NCBI GenBank assembly: GCA_958295935.1 | Contig: OY282385.1 | Location: 310,001 to 374,000 of the forward strand | Direction of reading: 5' to 3' | DNA length: 64,000 bases | Source of the DNA: an uncultured Dehalococcoidia bacterium | GTDB lineage: Bacteria; Chloroflexota; Dehalococcoidia; Lucifugimonadales; Lucifugimonadaceae | Shown here: one piece after another, positions 62,744 through 64,000 of the stretch | Layout: each line of letters opens with the position of its first letter | How positions within the stretch are numbered: the stretch's first letter is position 1 | Notes under the pieces: model-generated | Databases searched by the model: none | The model's input: the letters and a program-made list of their open reading frames with translations, nothing else | Told to the model about the DNA's origin: nothing | Made by a program: the position numbers and the translations under genes

Positions 62744-63889
62744 ATGAAGATCACCCAAATCGAATGCCTCATAGCAGGCTCTGAAACACTCAACAACGTC
62801 GTGATCGTCCGCACGCACACCGACAGCGGAATCTACGGAGTAGGCGAGGCGTACCGAGTCGGGCCGGACCTGGCCACGCCGCACTGGGTGGACTACTTTG
62901 CCGAGCAACTCATAGGGCGGAATCCGCTCGAAATCGAACGGGCATGGGCCATGATGTACCAGGGAGCCAGATTCCCACCCGGCGCATCGGGCATGGCCGC
63001 AATCTCAGGCATAGAACAATCCCTCTGGGACATCGCAGGAAAGGCCCGAGACGTCCCCGTATACCAGTTGCTGGGCGGAAGAGTGCGAGACCGCATAAGG
63101 GCATACCACGGAGTGGGAGGCGAATCCCCGGACGAACTGGCAGAAAACGGGATGCGCCTGGTGCAAAACCAGGGCTTCACCGCCCTAAAGACCGGCCCGC
63201 TTGGACCGCAATGGCGAAACATGACCTGGGAAGCCGCCCTGGCCGATGCACGCAACCGCATGGGCGCACTCAGAGAGGCCGTCGGCCCGGACGTGGACGT
63301 AGGCCTCGACGCTCACGCCGCAATATGGGAAGCCGCCAGAGTTCTGGAACTCTCTGACACACTCGCAGAGTTCCGACCCTTCTTCATGGAAGAACCCCTC
63401 CGAATGGAAAACCGACGAGCCATGGCCGAGCTACGACGAAAAATGCCCTTCGCTCTCGCCACCGGAGAGTGCCTATACACCAAGTACGAATTGGGAGACC
63501 TCATTCGAGACCGCGCAGCAGACATACTGCAGCCAGACGTGTGCATAGTGGGCGGAATCCTGGAAATGAGAAAAATCGCATTCAACGCCGAGGCTCACGA
63601 CATCGTAGTCGCCCCGCACAACCCGCTCGGCCCGGTAGCGACCATGGTGAACTTGCACTTCGACGCAGCGACCTCGAACTTCATCATTCAGGAATTCAGG
63701 TCGCCCAACGAAACCGAGGCCGCCATCGTTGACAACCCCCCAAGACCAGTCGACGGGTACTTCCACCTGCCAGAGGGGCCCGGCCTAGGCATAGACGTCA
63801 TAGACGAGGAAATCGAGGCGCGGCCATACGTTCGCGCATGGCGCCGAGGGGACGAAACTATGCAGGACGGCAGCATCGCCTACATCTGA
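62744..63889 (+). CDS. Enolase-superfamily acid-sugar dehydratase-like (copy 2)
   Basis: A 381-residue paralogue of the preceding enzyme with D189, H191 (LDAHAA), E216/E217 (FMEEP), E242 (LATGECL) and H292 (VAPHNPLG), all in the same arrangement. The loop at 70-85 (MYQGARFPPGASGM) and the C-terminal 45 residues differ from copy 1, so substrates may differ. It starts at ATG 62744, 59 bases after copy 1. No dedicated transporter or aldolase follows before the window ends. Confidence 0.88.
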   Translation: MKITQIECLIAGSETLNNVVIVRTHTDSGIYGVGEAYRVGPDLATPHWVDYFAEQLIGRNPLEIERAWAMMYQGARFPPGASGMAAISGIEQSLWDIAGKARDVPVYQLLGGRVRDRIRAYHGVGGESPDELAENGMRLVQNQGFTALKTGPLGPQWRNMTWEAALADARNRMGALREAVGPDVDVGLDAHAAIWEAARVLELSDTLAEFRPFFMEEPLRMENRRAMAELRRKMPFALATGECLYTKYELGDLIRDRAADILQPDVCIVGGILEMRKIAFNAEAHDIVVAPHNPLGPVATMVNLHFDAATSNFIIQEFRSPNETEAAIVDNPPRPVDGYFHLPEGPGLGIDVIDEEIEARPYVRAWRRGDETMQDGSIAYI

Positions 63890-64000
63890 GCCCCCAGCCC
63901 AAGCAGCGCTCCTTCCCGCCTCCCCTGCACCAATTCAAGATGCGGTTCTCCCCTACTATCCCCCCGTTCTTCAGCCGACCCCCTGGACAAGCTTGGGGAA

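Noticed and set aside
1-64000. CRISPR arrays, rRNA genes, insertion sequences or prophage genes
   Set aside because: No regularly spaced direct repeats, rRNA-like sequence, transposase or phage structural gene was recognised. The only tyrosine recombinase looks chromosomal (Xer type).

Overview
This is a high-GC bacterial window dense with genes: about 55 protein genes, two tRNA genes and one tmRNA gene, with many stop/start overlaps of 4 bases. The mix suggests a Chloroflexota lineage close to Dehalococcoidia/SAR202. The clues are LL-diaminopimelate aminotransferase (DapL) beside a DapF homologue, a tmRNA tag starting with Gly, and a large stock of enolase-superfamily, HpcH/HpaI, RraA and Ldh_2 enzymes of the kind SAR202 genomes are known to expand. 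This placement is inference; there is no rRNA gene to confirm it.

Layout. 1-1427: a cut-off aldose-epimerase-like gene and an amidohydrolase. 1464-2360: a DegV gene. 2592-8116: a compact histidine operon (HisZ/HisRS-like, hisG, hisD, hisC, hisB). 8113-15032 (minus): purine genes purS, DUF3105, purC, purB, a HAD phosphatase, purD and guaA. 15277-25683: housekeeping genes (tsaC, prenyl synthetase, pgk, tpiA, miaA, dapF-like, dapL, hflX, a lipoprotein S41 protease, smpB) leading to ssrA. 26396-28081: a UGSC selenoprotein with an in-frame TGA. 28587-30851 (minus): a zinc-type ABC transporter with its Fur-family regulator and a Fur-like operator. 31047-35320 (minus): a Type IIG restriction-modification enzyme, a Clp-fold serine protease and a small coiled-coil protein, the last two looking lower in GC. 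35488-39817: acid-sugar or aromatic catabolism genes. 39952-42774: a radical SAM DNA-repair-type protein, a methyltransferase and YbjQ. 42809-44646: tRNA-Arg, tRNA-His and two RraA paralogues. 44702-57554: leucyl aminopeptidase, MBL hydrolase, mtaB, fabF, recJ, lgt, xer recombinase, a cytidylate-kinase-like gene and uvrC. 59102-61445 (minus): an NfeD/SPFH membrane pair. 61545-63889: two acid-sugar dehydratase-like enzymes.

How the parts fit. The biosynthetic block covers parts of histidine, purine and lysine synthesis. ctpA-smpB-ssrA groups envelope proteolysis with ribosome rescue. The catabolic genes look like dehydratase plus aldolase plus dehydrogenase sets for sugar acids. The two observations most worth follow-up are the selenoprotein, which reads as two separate genes unless TGA is decoded as selenocysteine, and the DapF homologue that has lost both catalytic cysteines beside dapL.
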